A stretch of DNA of 64,000 bases from Haberlea rhodopensis (lineage: Eukaryota > Streptophyta > Magnoliopsida > Lamiales > Gesneriaceae). The notes under the pieces were generated by a model that saw only the letters and a program-made list of their open reading frames with translations, was not told the origin of the DNA and did not search any database. Location: NCBI GenBank assembly GCA_907163345.1, contig CAJQUN010000055.1:2232001-2296000 (forward strand). The letters are read 5' to 3'. Position numbers and translations under genes: made by a program. Below, in pieces: positions 1 to 9,750 of the stretch (its first letter is position 1; each line of letters opens with the position of its first letter).

Positions 1-516
1 ATGGGTGTGCAACCTACCTCAGGAGCACGAGCTCAGCCCTGGTTACGCCAGGAGCATGAGTGTGCAACCTATCTCTGGAGCTTAGTTTGGATCAGGCGAA
101 CATCATTTGCTCCACATACCTATTACCTCTGGAGCTTAGTTTAGTCGAGCATCATTTGCATATATTTATCCGATATAGCTCAAATCAGCTCAGATGAGCT
201 TTATTTGCTCCGTATTACCTCTGGTGCCCGATCGGGCTTATCTGCTCAGCTCAGGATTCTACTGATGCTGGAAATCAAACAAGTTTCATTGGCATCGTAT
301 ATTTTTCATCGCTGGGGCTTGAGATTTCTATTAATTATGGAGCTTGGGACGCTTAATATTCATAAAGCCAATGTTATTAGCACCGCATGTTTATCACGGA
401 GCTCGACTATATCTCATATTCTCGTAGAAGTAAACAGCAGGGGCACTAGGAACAGGTCGGTTAAACATTTAACGAACTTCTGGTCTTCGACGTCAGTCCG
501 ACTAGGAGGGGGGACT
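1..516 (+). other. 3' internal end of a Ty3-type LTR element, with polypurine tract
   Basis: No coding frame of known type is visible. The first 200 bases hold an imperfect direct repeat built on the words tctggagcttagttt and catcatttgc. The stretch ends in a purine-rich run (aggaggggggact, about 504-516) directly before a TG that opens an LTR, which is where a polypurine tract for plus-strand priming belongs. The body of the element must lie left of the window. Assignment to Ty3 rests on LTR style only and is tentative. Confidence 0.5.
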
Positions 517-1043
517 TGTGATACCCCTCTATGGAGGATCGATCTACCTAACGGGTTTTAACCGACCCAATCTAATTTAGCACGGAGTTGTAGGGTTTTG
601 GAAGACATCGATATTGTCGGGATAAACATGGATCAAGTTGCCATATACAATACAATTTCATGTTGATTAGAACTCTTCTCCCAGATTGACTAGAACTCTA
701 CAATTATAGATTGACTAGAACTCTTATTCTATATTGATTGAGACTCTATCTCTACATCTATAAATAGAGGGCACCTAACCCTCATTCAAGTACGTTGACT
801 TACGCAATACTTACACGCCATTGCTTACGCCTTTCATAATACGCCTTTCATATTATGCACAATTTCAATACGTTTTCTATTGAAGCATATACTGACTTGA
901 GCGTCGGAGTGGCTTCGCCTACGTGCGGAGTCATCTTATCCTTTTTCTTTGATATACAGACATATTTTGGAGCGGTTCAATTCGGTTTAATTGAAGATAA
1001 GCCGTTCATCGCATCATCGCTCGATATCTATTAAAGATCACAC
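517..1043 (+). mobile_element. 3' LTR of a Ty3-like retrotransposon
   Basis: The segment begins with TGTGATACCCC after a polypurine tract and ends near GATCACA. A TATA box (tataaatag) lies at about 757-765, followed by a leader-like stretch and a U5-like end, which is the usual LTR order. The right boundary is uncertain by a few bases because the left LTR is outside the window and no target duplication can be checked. A fragment of a host gene starts within about 10 bases of its end. Confidence 0.55.
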
Positions 1044-1049
1044 TTTTTT

Positions 1050-1402
1050 GTGATATCAAGGGTGATGAAAAGATGCATGATAATTTTATACCCAAAACTG
1101 AAAGTGAGTTTGCAGAATATGCACAACTGATCTCTCGTCAGCTTCGTTCCTATGAGAAAAGCTATCATTACATTGGGTTGCTGAAGCTGTAATGAGACGA
1201 TCCTTGACTTCTTTACAAGGCGAGGATGCCAAAGAAGTTGTCTCCTCCGTGATCTCAGCTGCAAATGAGAAAATAAGAGCTGAAAAAGAAGAAGTCGGAG
1301 GCAAAAAGAAGAAAGAAGAAACATCTGCAGCATGTGGGCTGCAACATGTGGGCAAACCAGACGATGATGTGGTTGTTGATGGTTATGACGATTATGGTTT
1401 TA
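1050..1402 (+). pseudogene. EIF3J: 3' fragment of translation initiation factor eIF3 subunit J, frameshifted
   Basis: Two adjacent frames together encode the C-terminal third of an eIF3j-like protein. The first reads GDEKMHDNFIPKTESEFAEY and continues to YEKSYHYIGLLK; the second continues VMRRSLTSLQGEDAKEVV, then a lysine-rich stretch and the acidic tail KPDDDVVVDGYDDYGFIG. In plants this protein helps assemble the 40S pre-initiation complex; the YEKSYHY block and the KPDDD tail are family hallmarks. The frames meet at about 1183-1190, where one G is missing (ctgaagctgtaatg), so translation would stop at TAA. The N-terminal two thirds are absent and no intron interrupts the piece. It sits between an LTR and a GTGCA array, which suggests a retro-copy or a fragment captured by a transposon. 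Not functional. Confidence 0.75.
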
Positions 1403-1830
1403 TTGGTGCATGTATCTATGGTTTTGGTTAAAGACACTACCTGATTTCAACGGTGCGTGTAATTTACATGCATCGGGTGGTTTATGTATATTAGATGCAC
1501 AAAAGTTAAAATATTAGTATCCTAACTTACAAGTTATACCAAGTGAACAAGTTGAAGTCATTGGTGCAGGTAATATGCATTCACCAATAGACTCAAGGCG
1601 GTGCATGTATATTACATATATCGATTGAAACTATTGGTGCATGTATCTAGGTTTTTTTGTTAGAGATTCACCGACTGATTAAGTTGAAACCATTGGTGCA
1701 TATATCTAGGTTTTTGGTTAAAACAGTAGGTGCATTCAACCCTCATGCATTACCTGAGTCTATCGATATATGTCTATTATATGCATCGACTAATTAAAAT
1801 CTTAGTTTTAATTATCACATGCACCGCCTT
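1403..1830. repeat. GTGCA-rich degenerate repeat array (copy A)
   Basis: The words ggtgcatgtat, ttggtgcat and attggtgcagg recur every 40-70 bases, separated by AT-rich spacers such as atctaggttttt. It resembles the arrays at 3.1-3.6 kb and 22.5-23.4 kb in motif and composition. There is no coding capacity. It probably belongs to a non-autonomous transposon; its ends were not resolved. Confidence 0.5.
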
Positions 1831-2555
1831 CATATCCATGCCGACTCAAAGCTTAAAAAATCTATGCCTTTGCTCTTTTTCTTAGCAGAATCCGCTGCAA
1901 TCAAGAAACAAGAATGAATGTCATCCTATCAACCTCACCTTTTTCCCAAAGATAGTGTTTTCTTTTAATTGTCCCCATTCATCCATTTGACAAGCATTAC
2001 AATACATGGTTCCAGTGAGAGGCAGACCTAATCGGGGATGCCACTCAAGTGAAACAATTTAATACTTTTTTTCTCAAATTGTAACTTTAAACCAAATTAC
2101 GTTCATGTGGTCAACAAAGATGTATTACATTTGCAGAATTTTCGATTTCATTCAGAACATGAATTGCAATGTATCATCAAATTAGAATGAGATAGCTTGC
2201 TCAGAATAAAAAGGAAACCCTAAAATGTTTGTTTCAATACAGTTTCATGTGATTCACATGTACACAGACGACACAAAAACAGAAATTGGTTTTTTCTTCA
2301 TTATTCCGAGTACAAGTGTTCGATGAATTGCTTATGAGAATTGAGCTCCAATTTTTTTAAAGAACGTTCACAGATTGGAAAGTCCCCCTAGCAATGGTGA
2401 TGAAGCGATCATTGTTAAAATATTAAAATAGGGTTTCGTATAATGGAGTTATGTGATAGAAGTTTCATGTGTATTTAATTGCATAAAAAAATAAAAAAAT
2501 TTGGGTGATTTAGTTGAAAGATGATTTTACAAGTAGTAATTTTCTAATTTTTTTA
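1831..2555. other. Gene-free stretch with one exon-like piece
   Basis: No open gene. On the minus strand, about 2056-1905 translates into a short protein-like stretch (GLPLTGTMYCNACQMDEWGQ and about 15 more residues ending KKVRLIG) with a CxxC pair, bounded by stops. I do not recognise it; it may be a captured exon. The remainder is AT-rich. Confidence 0.3.
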
Positions 2556-3025
2556 GGGGGAATTTTATGAATGTACCATTTGGATAAACTTAATTCAAAT
2601 AAGTCAGTCGAAAAAAAAGTGTGCAACTAAATCCACGGTTCAGATAACTTTATTCAAATAATTCATTTTTTTAACTTTTATTTTATTTAAGTCTTTTCTG
2701 TTTACTAAAATACCTGCTTTCATTTCCAACCTAATTAGTGTTTCAAACCCACGAAACATCGCATCATCTCATCTCACTCTCTTTCTTCCCAACACATTTA
2801 CGCTGCCACCCGCCGTCGCCAATTCGAATGCCCGCCGCATCGCCACCATGGCGTAAGTTTCGTCTCTCAATGCACTTTGTTTAGCTGTATGTTCCTTGTC
2901 AATTTTTTGAGTTACTATGGCTGGAATTCATTCTCAAGTAACACGGTTTTCATCACCAAAATTCTAAAAATTAGCATAGATGTGAAGAAGTGGGGAGCTA
3001 GAGATGTACTTGTCAGATATTTTTA
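2556..3025 (+). other. Possible MULE-like terminus with an exon-1-like fragment
   Basis: The bases from 2570 (aatgtaccatttggataaac and the following 80 bases) resemble the reverse complement of 23.89-24.0 kb, as expected for terminal inverted repeats of one transposon family. At 2770-2860 there is a CT-rich leader followed by gccaccATGGC and a perfect splice donor (gtaagt), i.e. the end of a 5' UTR plus a start codon and intron start. No second exon follows. This looks like the 5' end of a captured host gene; its identity is unknown. Confidence 0.35.
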
Positions 3026-3030
3026 GTTGT

Positions 3031-3605
3031 GATTCATTGGCGTCAACGCTTGCTCACATTTTCCAGAATTTACAGCCTAAGAGTAAAACTTGCAACGAAA
3101 ATGACGACCCGCAGAAAAAGTAATTGGTGCACGAAAGTTATAAAAAGTACCTGGTGCACGAAAGTTATGAAAAGTGACTGGTACACGAAATTTATTAAAA
3201 GTGACTGGTGCACGAAACTTATGAAAAGCAATCGGTGCACGGAACTTATATAAACTCACTGGTGCATGAACTTATAAAAGTAACATATAAAAGTAACTGG
3301 TGCACGGACTTGTAAAATTAATTGCTGAGCATAATGTGGTAAAATACGTGCACCTGGTTTTGTTCGTGCATCAGTTATGTTCGTGCACCAATTAGTTTAA
3401 GATTCATGCACCAATTAATTTTCTAAGTCCACGCACAAGTTACTTTTATAGTGCATCAGTTACTTTTATAAGTTTGTGCACCAGTTAGTTCAAGATTCGT
3501 GCACCAGTTACTTTAGATAAATTTCATGCACCAGTTATCCGTCTTCGTTGTAGATTTTGCAGTCATACTACAAATTCTGAAAAATGTGAGCAAACAAGCG
3601 TGGAC
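3031..3605. repeat. Foldback element with tandem-repeat arms (GTGCA copy B)
   Basis: The left arm starts gattcattggcgtcaacgc (3031) and continues through ttgctcacattttccagaattta into five or more roughly 27-bp units of the form gactggtgcacgaaacttataaaa. After a centre near 3340 the same units run in reverse complement (gtgcaccagttactttta and similar), followed by the reverse complement of the arm's outer part (aaattctgaaaaatgtgagc, caagcgtggacgc). A single strand could fold into a long imperfect hairpin. Foldback transposons with repeat-built arms are known in plants and animals; no protein is encoded here. Confidence 0.65.
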
Positions 3606-3900
3606 GCAATCACAACTAAAACCAACATTGGAAAAAAGCTCGACCAAAGGCATATCCCACAAAAAGCATGCATGAATCGCGACTACAAAATAAGAAAATT
3701 TTACAGGAAACCAAAACTAAAACACAACCTGTTAAATTCTGGAAAATGTGAGCAAACAAGCGTGGACGCCAATGAATCACAACTAAAAACAACAAAATCT
3801 GAAAAAGTTCTACCAAAGACAATACCCCACAAAAGACACGCACGAATCGCGACTACAAAACAAGAAAATTGTACATGAAACCAAAATTAAACACAACTCG
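3581..3900. repeat. Two-copy tandem repeat, period about 162 bp
   Basis: The word aaaatgtgagcaaacaagcg occurs at 3581 and again at 3743, and both are followed by the same block (cacaactaaaa, ccaaagg/gac, catatcccacaaaa, catgaatcgcgactacaaaa, gaaaccaaaa). The duplication covers the outer part of the right foldback arm, so that arm has been extended once. Confidence 0.7.
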
Positions 3901-4500
3901 GTGATCTCAGGCCACAGCAACATGCTGCATCTTCGCCGGCCCGAATTTGTGGAGTTCTGAAAATCTTCCATATTATAATAACAGTGATGTGTGAGGAGCA
4001 GCAAGATTTCTTCCTAGATTTTAAAATCAGAGGATTAAATTATCTTAAGAGTGTTGTTGTCATTTGAACATAAAATAAACTTAAATGATTGGAAGCTTTT
4101 TATCTAAAGTTTGATGAATAATATTTCTCGATATGATATCGGCCTGAATTTTCTTCTTTTTTTGAACCGAAGTATAATGAACAATCGCTTACGATAATGG
4201 GCCTGTTTAAGAAGAACCAAAATTTTAAATCAAATTCATTTTCAATTTTCATATGCGGTGAATGCACATAAAATAAAATAGATGAGCAATTATTGTTCTT
4301 CATATCACTCTATTGGCATTTATTTTAAAAAAATATTAGATCTAACTTTATTTTTGTTGATGTTTAGTGCGGTAATCAATGGCGGTCGGATTCCAATATT
4401 ACTTTTTAAATCCACTTCTTAAATTGAGACACCACCCCCAAAGCTCGCAGCAAATCTAGATTTGGCTTTCATTTTGTGTTAACCTGGTTTTCTCTGTTTT
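3901..4500 (+). other. Spacer and probable promoter of the ANTH gene
   Basis: No gene of its own is visible. It lies immediately upstream of the leader of the clathrin adaptor gene at 4758. No clear TATA box is seen. A pyrimidine-rich acceptor-like site (tttttacag) near 4500 could belong to a further leader intron. Confidence 0.3.
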
Positions 4501-4611
4501 TACAGTTGTGGCAGTCGGCCTCCGCGTGTATTCTTCTTCGTTTCTGGGGATCAGGAAGTGCTGTTTGTCATTTGGCTGTGCCAGATCTAGCTACGGATTA
4601 ATTACTTGGAG

Positions 4612-4729
4612 GTGAGTTTCTGAACTGCACCTTTGAACTGAGGATGATGAAAGCTACTGGAGGGCTGTGAAGTATTTGATAGAGTTACTCTTCGCTTAGT
4701 TGGGGTGTTTGGTAACTTTTTTGGTGTAG
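4612..4729 (+). other. 5' UTR intron of the ANTH gene
   Basis: The sequence tggag|gtgagt is a strong donor at 4612, and ttggtgtag|g is an acceptor ending at 4729, 28 bases before the start codon. No coding sequence is interrupted. Leader introns are common in plant housekeeping genes and often raise expression; that effect is inference here. Confidence 0.6.
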
Positions 4730-4757
4730 GTGATTAAGAGTAAAGCGATTTGAAGCC

Positions 4758-6686
4758 ATGGCTCCCAGCACGATACGCAAGGCTATCGGGACTGTTAAGG
4801 ACCAAACGAGTATCGGCATAGCGAAAGTTTCAAGCAACATGGCACCGGAGCTTGAAGTGGCCATAGTCAAAGCCACCAGCCACGATGATGACCCTGCCTC
4901 TGAGAAGTATATAAGGGAGATTCTTCATTTGACCTCGTTATCGCGGGGATATGTTAGCGCCTGTGTCGTTGCTGTGTCTAAAAGATTGGGAAAGACCCGT
5001 GATTGGATTGTTGCTCTTAAGTGTTTGATGCTCACCCACCGCATGCTCAATGAGGGTGATACTATTTTTCAGCATGAGATTATGTACGCTACCAGAAGAG
5101 GGACTAGACTGTTGAATTTGTCTGATTTTCGTGATGAGGCCCATTCCAATTCATGGGATCATTCAGCTTTCGTGAGGACCTATGCGTTGTACTTGGATCA
5201 GAGGCTCGAGTTGATGATTTATGAGCGGAAGCAGGGCGGACAAGGAGGTGAAATAGAGAGATTTGGGTCGAGGGAGGACAGATATAATTATAGATCTCCA
5301 CCAGGAATGAATCAGGGATATGATCATGAATACAGTGAGTTTCGCGATGAGCCAAACTATGGGATGCATAGATCAAGGTCATCCGGGGACGTGAGGGAGG
5401 GTACACAGGATAGGAAAGATGTCACCCCATTGAGAGACATGAATCCAGAAAGAATTTTTGGGAAGATGGGCCATTTGCAGAGGATATTTGACCGATTTTT
5501 GTCTTGTCGTCCTACGGGTTTCGCCAAGAATGAGAGAATGATTTTGGTTGCTTTGTATGTGATTGTGAGGGAGAGTTTTAAGCTATATGCGGACGTGTGC
5601 GAGGTTTTGGCTGTGCTTTTGGATAAGTTCTTTGATATGGATTATCAAGATTGTGTGAAGGCCTTCGATGCTTATGCTAGTGCGGCAAAGCAGATCGATG
5701 AGCTTGCAGGATTCTATAACTGGTGCAAGGATATAGGTGCGGCAAGGTCATCTGAGTATCCGGAAGTACAAAAAATTTCTAGCAAGGTGTTGGAGACTTT
5801 GGAGGAATTTGTGAGGGATAGGGCAAATGCAAAGAGTCCTGAAAGGAAGGTTGAGAACCAGTCAATACCTCAGGCAAAGGAAGAACCGTTGCCAGATATG
5901 AATGAGATCAAGGCATTGCCTCCGCCAGAGAACTATACTCCCCCACCACCATCTGAGCCAGAACCTCCTAAACCTGTGGTCCAGGAGACCAGGGATTTGG
6001 TGGACTTGAGGGATGAGGGAGTGACTGCTGATTCGCAAGGTAATAGGTTTGCTTTGGCATTGTTTGCAGGACCAGTGGCAAACAATGGAAATGGCTCATG
6101 GGAAGGCTTCTCATCCAATGGAGAGCCAGAGGTGACTTCTGCTTGGCAGAATCCAGCTGCCGAGAGCGGAAAAGCTGATTGGGAATTAGCCCTAGTTGAG
6201 TCTGCAAGTCATTTGTCTAAACAGAAGGCTGCAATGGGTGGTGGACTTGATCCTTTATTATTGAGTGGTATGTATGATCAGGGAATGGTTAGGCAACATG
6301 TGAGTACTGCCCAATTGAGTGGTGGTAGTGCAAGCAGTGTGGCATTGCCGGGTCCTGGGAGTAGTAAAACACCTGTTTTGGCTCTTCCTGCACCCGATGG
6401 AACAGTCCAGACTGTTGGACAAGATCCATTTGCGGCATCTCTGAGCATTCCCCCACCTTCATATGTTCAGATGGCAGATATGGAAAAAAAGCAACATTTG
6501 CTGGTGCAGGAGCAGATGGTGTGGCAGCAGTATTCTAGAGACGGCATGCAAGGCCAAACTAGTTTGAACAAGATCAGCGGAGGTGGATACTATGCTCCAG
6601 GTGTACAGCCCATTATGCCTTACAGAATGCCACCAATAAATGGAGCTGGGATTCCGCATTCCGGGTTTTACTTCACTCCTCAGTGA
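4758..6686 (+). CDS. ECA4: ANTH-domain clathrin assembly protein (AP180/PICALM family, ECA4/CAP1 type)
   Basis: A single open exon encodes 642 residues, about the usual length of this plant subgroup (Arabidopsis At2g25430 and At4g32285). The ANTH domain spans roughly residues 25-355 in two blocks, one starting LEVAIVKATSHDDDPASEKY (phosphoinositide-binding helices) and one around PERIFGKMGHLQRIFDRFLS. They are split by a polar insert near residues 160-230. The tail is disordered and carries short adaptor motifs: a proline-rich PPPENYTPPPP, DLVDLRDE, FALALF and QDPF. Such proteins bind plasma-membrane or trans-Golgi phosphoinositides and recruit clathrin and adaptors during endocytosis. From the literature, ECA4 and CAP1 associate with the plant TPLATE endocytic complex. 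The start was chosen for its good context (gccATGGC), the family N-terminus MAPSTIRKAIG and the preceding leader intron. I see no frameshift or internal stop. Confidence 0.95.
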   Translation: MAPSTIRKAIGTVKDQTSIGIAKVSSNMAPELEVAIVKATSHDDDPASEKYIREILHLTSLSRGYVSACVVAVSKRLGKTRDWIVALKCLMLTHRMLNEGDTIFQHEIMYATRRGTRLLNLSDFRDEAHSNSWDHSAFVRTYALYLDQRLELMIYERKQGGQGGEIERFGSREDRYNYRSPPGMNQGYDHEYSEFRDEPNYGMHRSRSSGDVREGTQDRKDVTPLRDMNPERIFGKMGHLQRIFDRFLSCRPTGFAKNERMILVALYVIVRESFKLYADVCEVLAVLLDKFFDMDYQDCVKAFDAYASAAKQIDELAGFYNWCKDIGAARSSEYPEVQKISSKVLETLEEFVRDRANAKSPERKVENQSIPQAKEEPLPDMNEIKALPPPENYTPPPPSEPEPPKPVVQETRDLVDLRDEGVTADSQGNRFALALFAGPVANNGNGSWEGFSSNGEPEVTSAWQNPAAESGKADWELALVESASHLSKQKAAMGGGLDPLLLSGMYDQGMVRQHVSTAQLSGGSASSVALPGPGSSKTPVLALPAPDGTVQTVGQDPFAASLSIPPPSYVQMADMEKKQHLLVQEQMVWQQYSRDGMQGQTSLNKISGGGYYAPGVQPIMPYRMPPINGAGIPHSGFYFTPQ

Positions 6687-7690
6687 ATTTTAAGTATATT
6701 TCTCTGTACTTTAGATTATTTTTATTTTCTTTTGTATTCCACAATATTTTATCTATGTGATGTACTTGCTATTGTGCATGCTGATGGAGATATAAGGGGA
6801 GGGTTAAGGAAGAGAGAAACTGGGTTGAAGAGATTATTGATTGTAGAGGGGTTCGTTACCCAGTGCTCTGTGGTCCACTTAATACATTTCTTTTGTGGCT
6901 CTTCTAAAATTGTTTTGGGTTTCTTGATACTTAATGCTAATGTTCTACTCGCACTATATACTAAACTGTTTCCATTCATCATAATGATGTTTCCTGGCAA
7001 TCATCCATGGTTCATTACTATTTTCCTATGTTTCCCGTGTATGATATTTTTGGGATGTTCTGCAAGTAATTAACTGACGACATTTTTCTGAATATTCCTA
7101 ATGTGTTGTATTCTAAGCCTGAACTGGAAGATGTTTGAGTTACATGTCTTATTGTTACACAGCATGGGGTTTCCTAGTATTGCTGTTGATTGAAATATAG
7201 TGAGTTGTAGCCTCGTGCATAATAGGAATTGTGTCATTCCCCAAATACTCAATAACATAAATAACCCAAGAAAGTATGAAGATTGCCTATTAGACCGGGG
7301 TTAACAAATATCTTCAGACTACTCTACTTTCTTTTTGGACTTATTGCATGGTTGAACCTTACAGTTCAAATGTTGTTTATAACATCAGGCCGTTGGAATT
7401 TGTTTTGTGTGAACAATGTTGAGCCATTTGCCAAACTTTATCTATAAGCTGTCACTCTCAACAATATCGATTGACCCTTGCCGTGTTCGTTCTCTAATAT
7501 TTGAAGTGCAGCAAGATATTGCCCAATTTGATATTGTGCTTCCACTATTTATTTATACGAAGTATGTGATAACGCCTTCTATCCCAACTTCAATCTTAAT
7601 CTTCAATAATACGCACACACACGCACAAAATCAGTTATCTCTTTTTTTTATCCACTCCCCGCCATGAACTGAAAAGGCAGACAAGTGTCG
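6687..7690 (+). other. 3' UTR of the ANTH gene and downstream spacer
   Basis: The stretch after the stop codon is T-rich and lacks a conserved frame; the first few hundred bases are likely 3' UTR. A short (CA)n-like run lies at about 7612-7625. I see no RNA gene or transposon end. Confidence 0.4.
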
Positions 7691-8665
7691 CTTTATAAGC
7701 TTAAATTATTGATTGAGATGCCCTGGGGAAACATTGTTGCTGGCAACATAAACTATCCATGTAAAATCTTTTTTTTTTATAAAATCAACAGGTTCCAATG
7801 ATGGTGATGATGCCCCGAGGACACTGTCCTTAAGGACATCATCAAGCCACGGTCAAGACTTTATTACCTTTGCTACTTTTGTTGCCCTTCACTTTCCTAC
7901 AAATTATTAAGTAAACGGATGGAAAGAAATGAGAACGTATCAAAAAAATAAATAGTATACTAATAATAAAGTACCAGATGTACTCCAAAAGATAAAGAAG
8001 ATATCACAAATAATATAGACCCTAAGTTAAAAGTGCTAATAAACAAACTCTCGGTACTTTTGACCAATCTGAAAATATATATGAAAAAGTTGATATTGCT
8101 TCTATTTGTAATCCAAAACCAATATCAATATTATTAATTTGTACTTTAGTGAAAAATGAATTGATTGAATAAGCTAGTCAGCACTGTTGCCGATTGCTTG
8201 AAGAAGTCACGACTTGCCAATTGTCCTTATAGAAGCTAAAAGTGCGTATTTCCTCTTGGAATTTAACGACTAACAATATCGTATGAGCTTGTATAGTGAA
8301 GGGAGGTTAGGAAAAAAAGATTGTCTTAATCAAGAAAATGTGTATAAAACTTCACACAGTCAACAATTAGTGACAAAATGATTTTTTAGAGGTGGGATAA
8401 GTCTACAGTATTTGATGAACGTCGTTTAATTTAAGCCATTGGATTGTATAATCGTCCTATTAGAGAGCTTTAGAAATGTGTTTTTGTCTATTTATTTTAC
8501 CCCAATAGAAACTCCACCTCGTATCCGGGTAAAGGAGGAAGGTTGTACGTAAAACATTGACAATATTTTTACATATGGATCGGGTGGACCCATATAACCG
8601 ACCACACTTAATTGAATAAAAGATGAATTGATTGGTGAAACAACTAAAAAATCAAAACATGGTTT
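7691..8665. other. AT-rich intergenic DNA
   Basis: No gene, repeat boundary or RNA gene was recognised. A dyad around tgtccttaaggaca lies near 7829-7842. Confidence 0.3.
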
Positions 8666-8670
8666 CATAT

Positions 8671-9027
8671 TGTTGAGAGTTGTTACCCATTGATAGTTTA
8701 AGAACAATGATAACTCATTATAAGATACATGGGCTATTGTACTCATAACCAATTAGTTTTGAGTTGGAACCTCATGTATTCTTAATATTGTATCAGAGTC
8801 AGGTTTCTCATGCGACTGGTTACTCCGTCAGGCTACTCTGCCCGCATAGTCACCGTCGCCCGCGAATCAGTCCAGGTGTTTGATTTATATAATGTCACAC
8901 GTGATGGGACATGTTGAGAATTGTCTCACGTTAGGAGTTTAGGAACAATGCTCGTTTTTTATAAGATAGATTGACTACCTCACTCACTGTCAATTAGTTT
9001 TGAGTTGAAAGCTCATAATTCTTAATA
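8671..9027 (+). mobile_element. TRIM (terminal-repeat retrotransposon in miniature), complete
   Basis: Two direct terminal repeats of about 117 bp (8671-8787 and 8912-9027) both open TGTTGAGA and end CTTAATA; they share the blocks aggaacaatg/aagaacaatg, ataagata and caattagttttgagttg. Directly after the first repeat comes ttgtatcagagtcagg, close to the primer-binding site complementary to initiator tRNA-Met. The internal part is only about 124 bp and non-coding. The element is flanked by CATAT at 8666-8670 and 9028-9032, a 5-bp target duplication. It must depend on proteins of other elements. The diverged repeats show it is old. Confidence 0.8.
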
Positions 9028-9032
9028 CATAT

Positions 9033-9742
9033 TGTCGTTTTAAGGTTGTTTATGTTTGTTGTCTTTTATCGTCGCTGTTTACAGAAATTTTATCCTTTTT
9101 CTTTTACTTATTTCACACTTGTTTTTTTTTTTTAACTATCGTTTTTTTAGTTTTAATTATTTAGTGTCTATTTTTCTATGGTTATATAATTTATAAATAA
9201 TATTTTTTGCAATTTTTTTGATATTTTATAGATAACGTTTAACTTTTTAAAAATGTTTACTTTCGTATATTTATAATTAGATATTAATAATATGAATTTT
9301 ATCACTTTAATTATTAAGTATACTAGTAATTATTTATTTTATTTAAAAATAATATTAATAAAAAATAAACACTTCTTAATTATGTGAAAAGGCAAACATA
9401 ATCTTGCTCTCAAACCATGTATGTCATTACAAGCTCTTTAGCATATCTAGAGCTCACCTCCACTTTGAAGAGACAGTGTACGAAAAAATATTTAGTCACT
9501 GACCCTATCAAAAACAAAAAACCATGTATGTGATTACAACATAATGGATAATCCAGTACATGTATGTGATTACAACATATTTTAGAGTATGTAATTCATA
9601 TTTATACATTTTATACATATCTTACTTTTTTTTTTACAAGCATAAAAATATGAAAAAAAAATTAAAGAGATTGTAGGATTAAAAAATAAAATAAGGAAAA
9701 ATGCATCAGGATATGTATATATATATTTATTATTGGCTGCCC
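9033..9742. other. AT-rich gene-free spacer
   Basis: Extremely A/T-rich, with short repeats such as catgtatgt(c/g)attacaa at about 9415, 9523 and 9559. No coding frame. A partial decayed element is possible but has no visible ends. Confidence 0.3.
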
Positions 9743-9750
9743 CATGGGGT

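Noticed and set aside
3029..3253. 74-codon frame with repeating WCTKVIKS units
   Set aside because: It is the translation of the foldback tandem repeat; the periodicity is of the DNA, not of a protein.
4938..5406. Minus-strand open frames opposite the ANTH gene
   Set aside because: They lie inside a well-supported conserved coding exon and match no protein family.
6732..7073. Plus-strand 113-codon frame downstream of the ANTH gene
   Set aside because: Composition is hydrophobic and T-rich, there is no recognised domain, and it falls in the probable 3' UTR.
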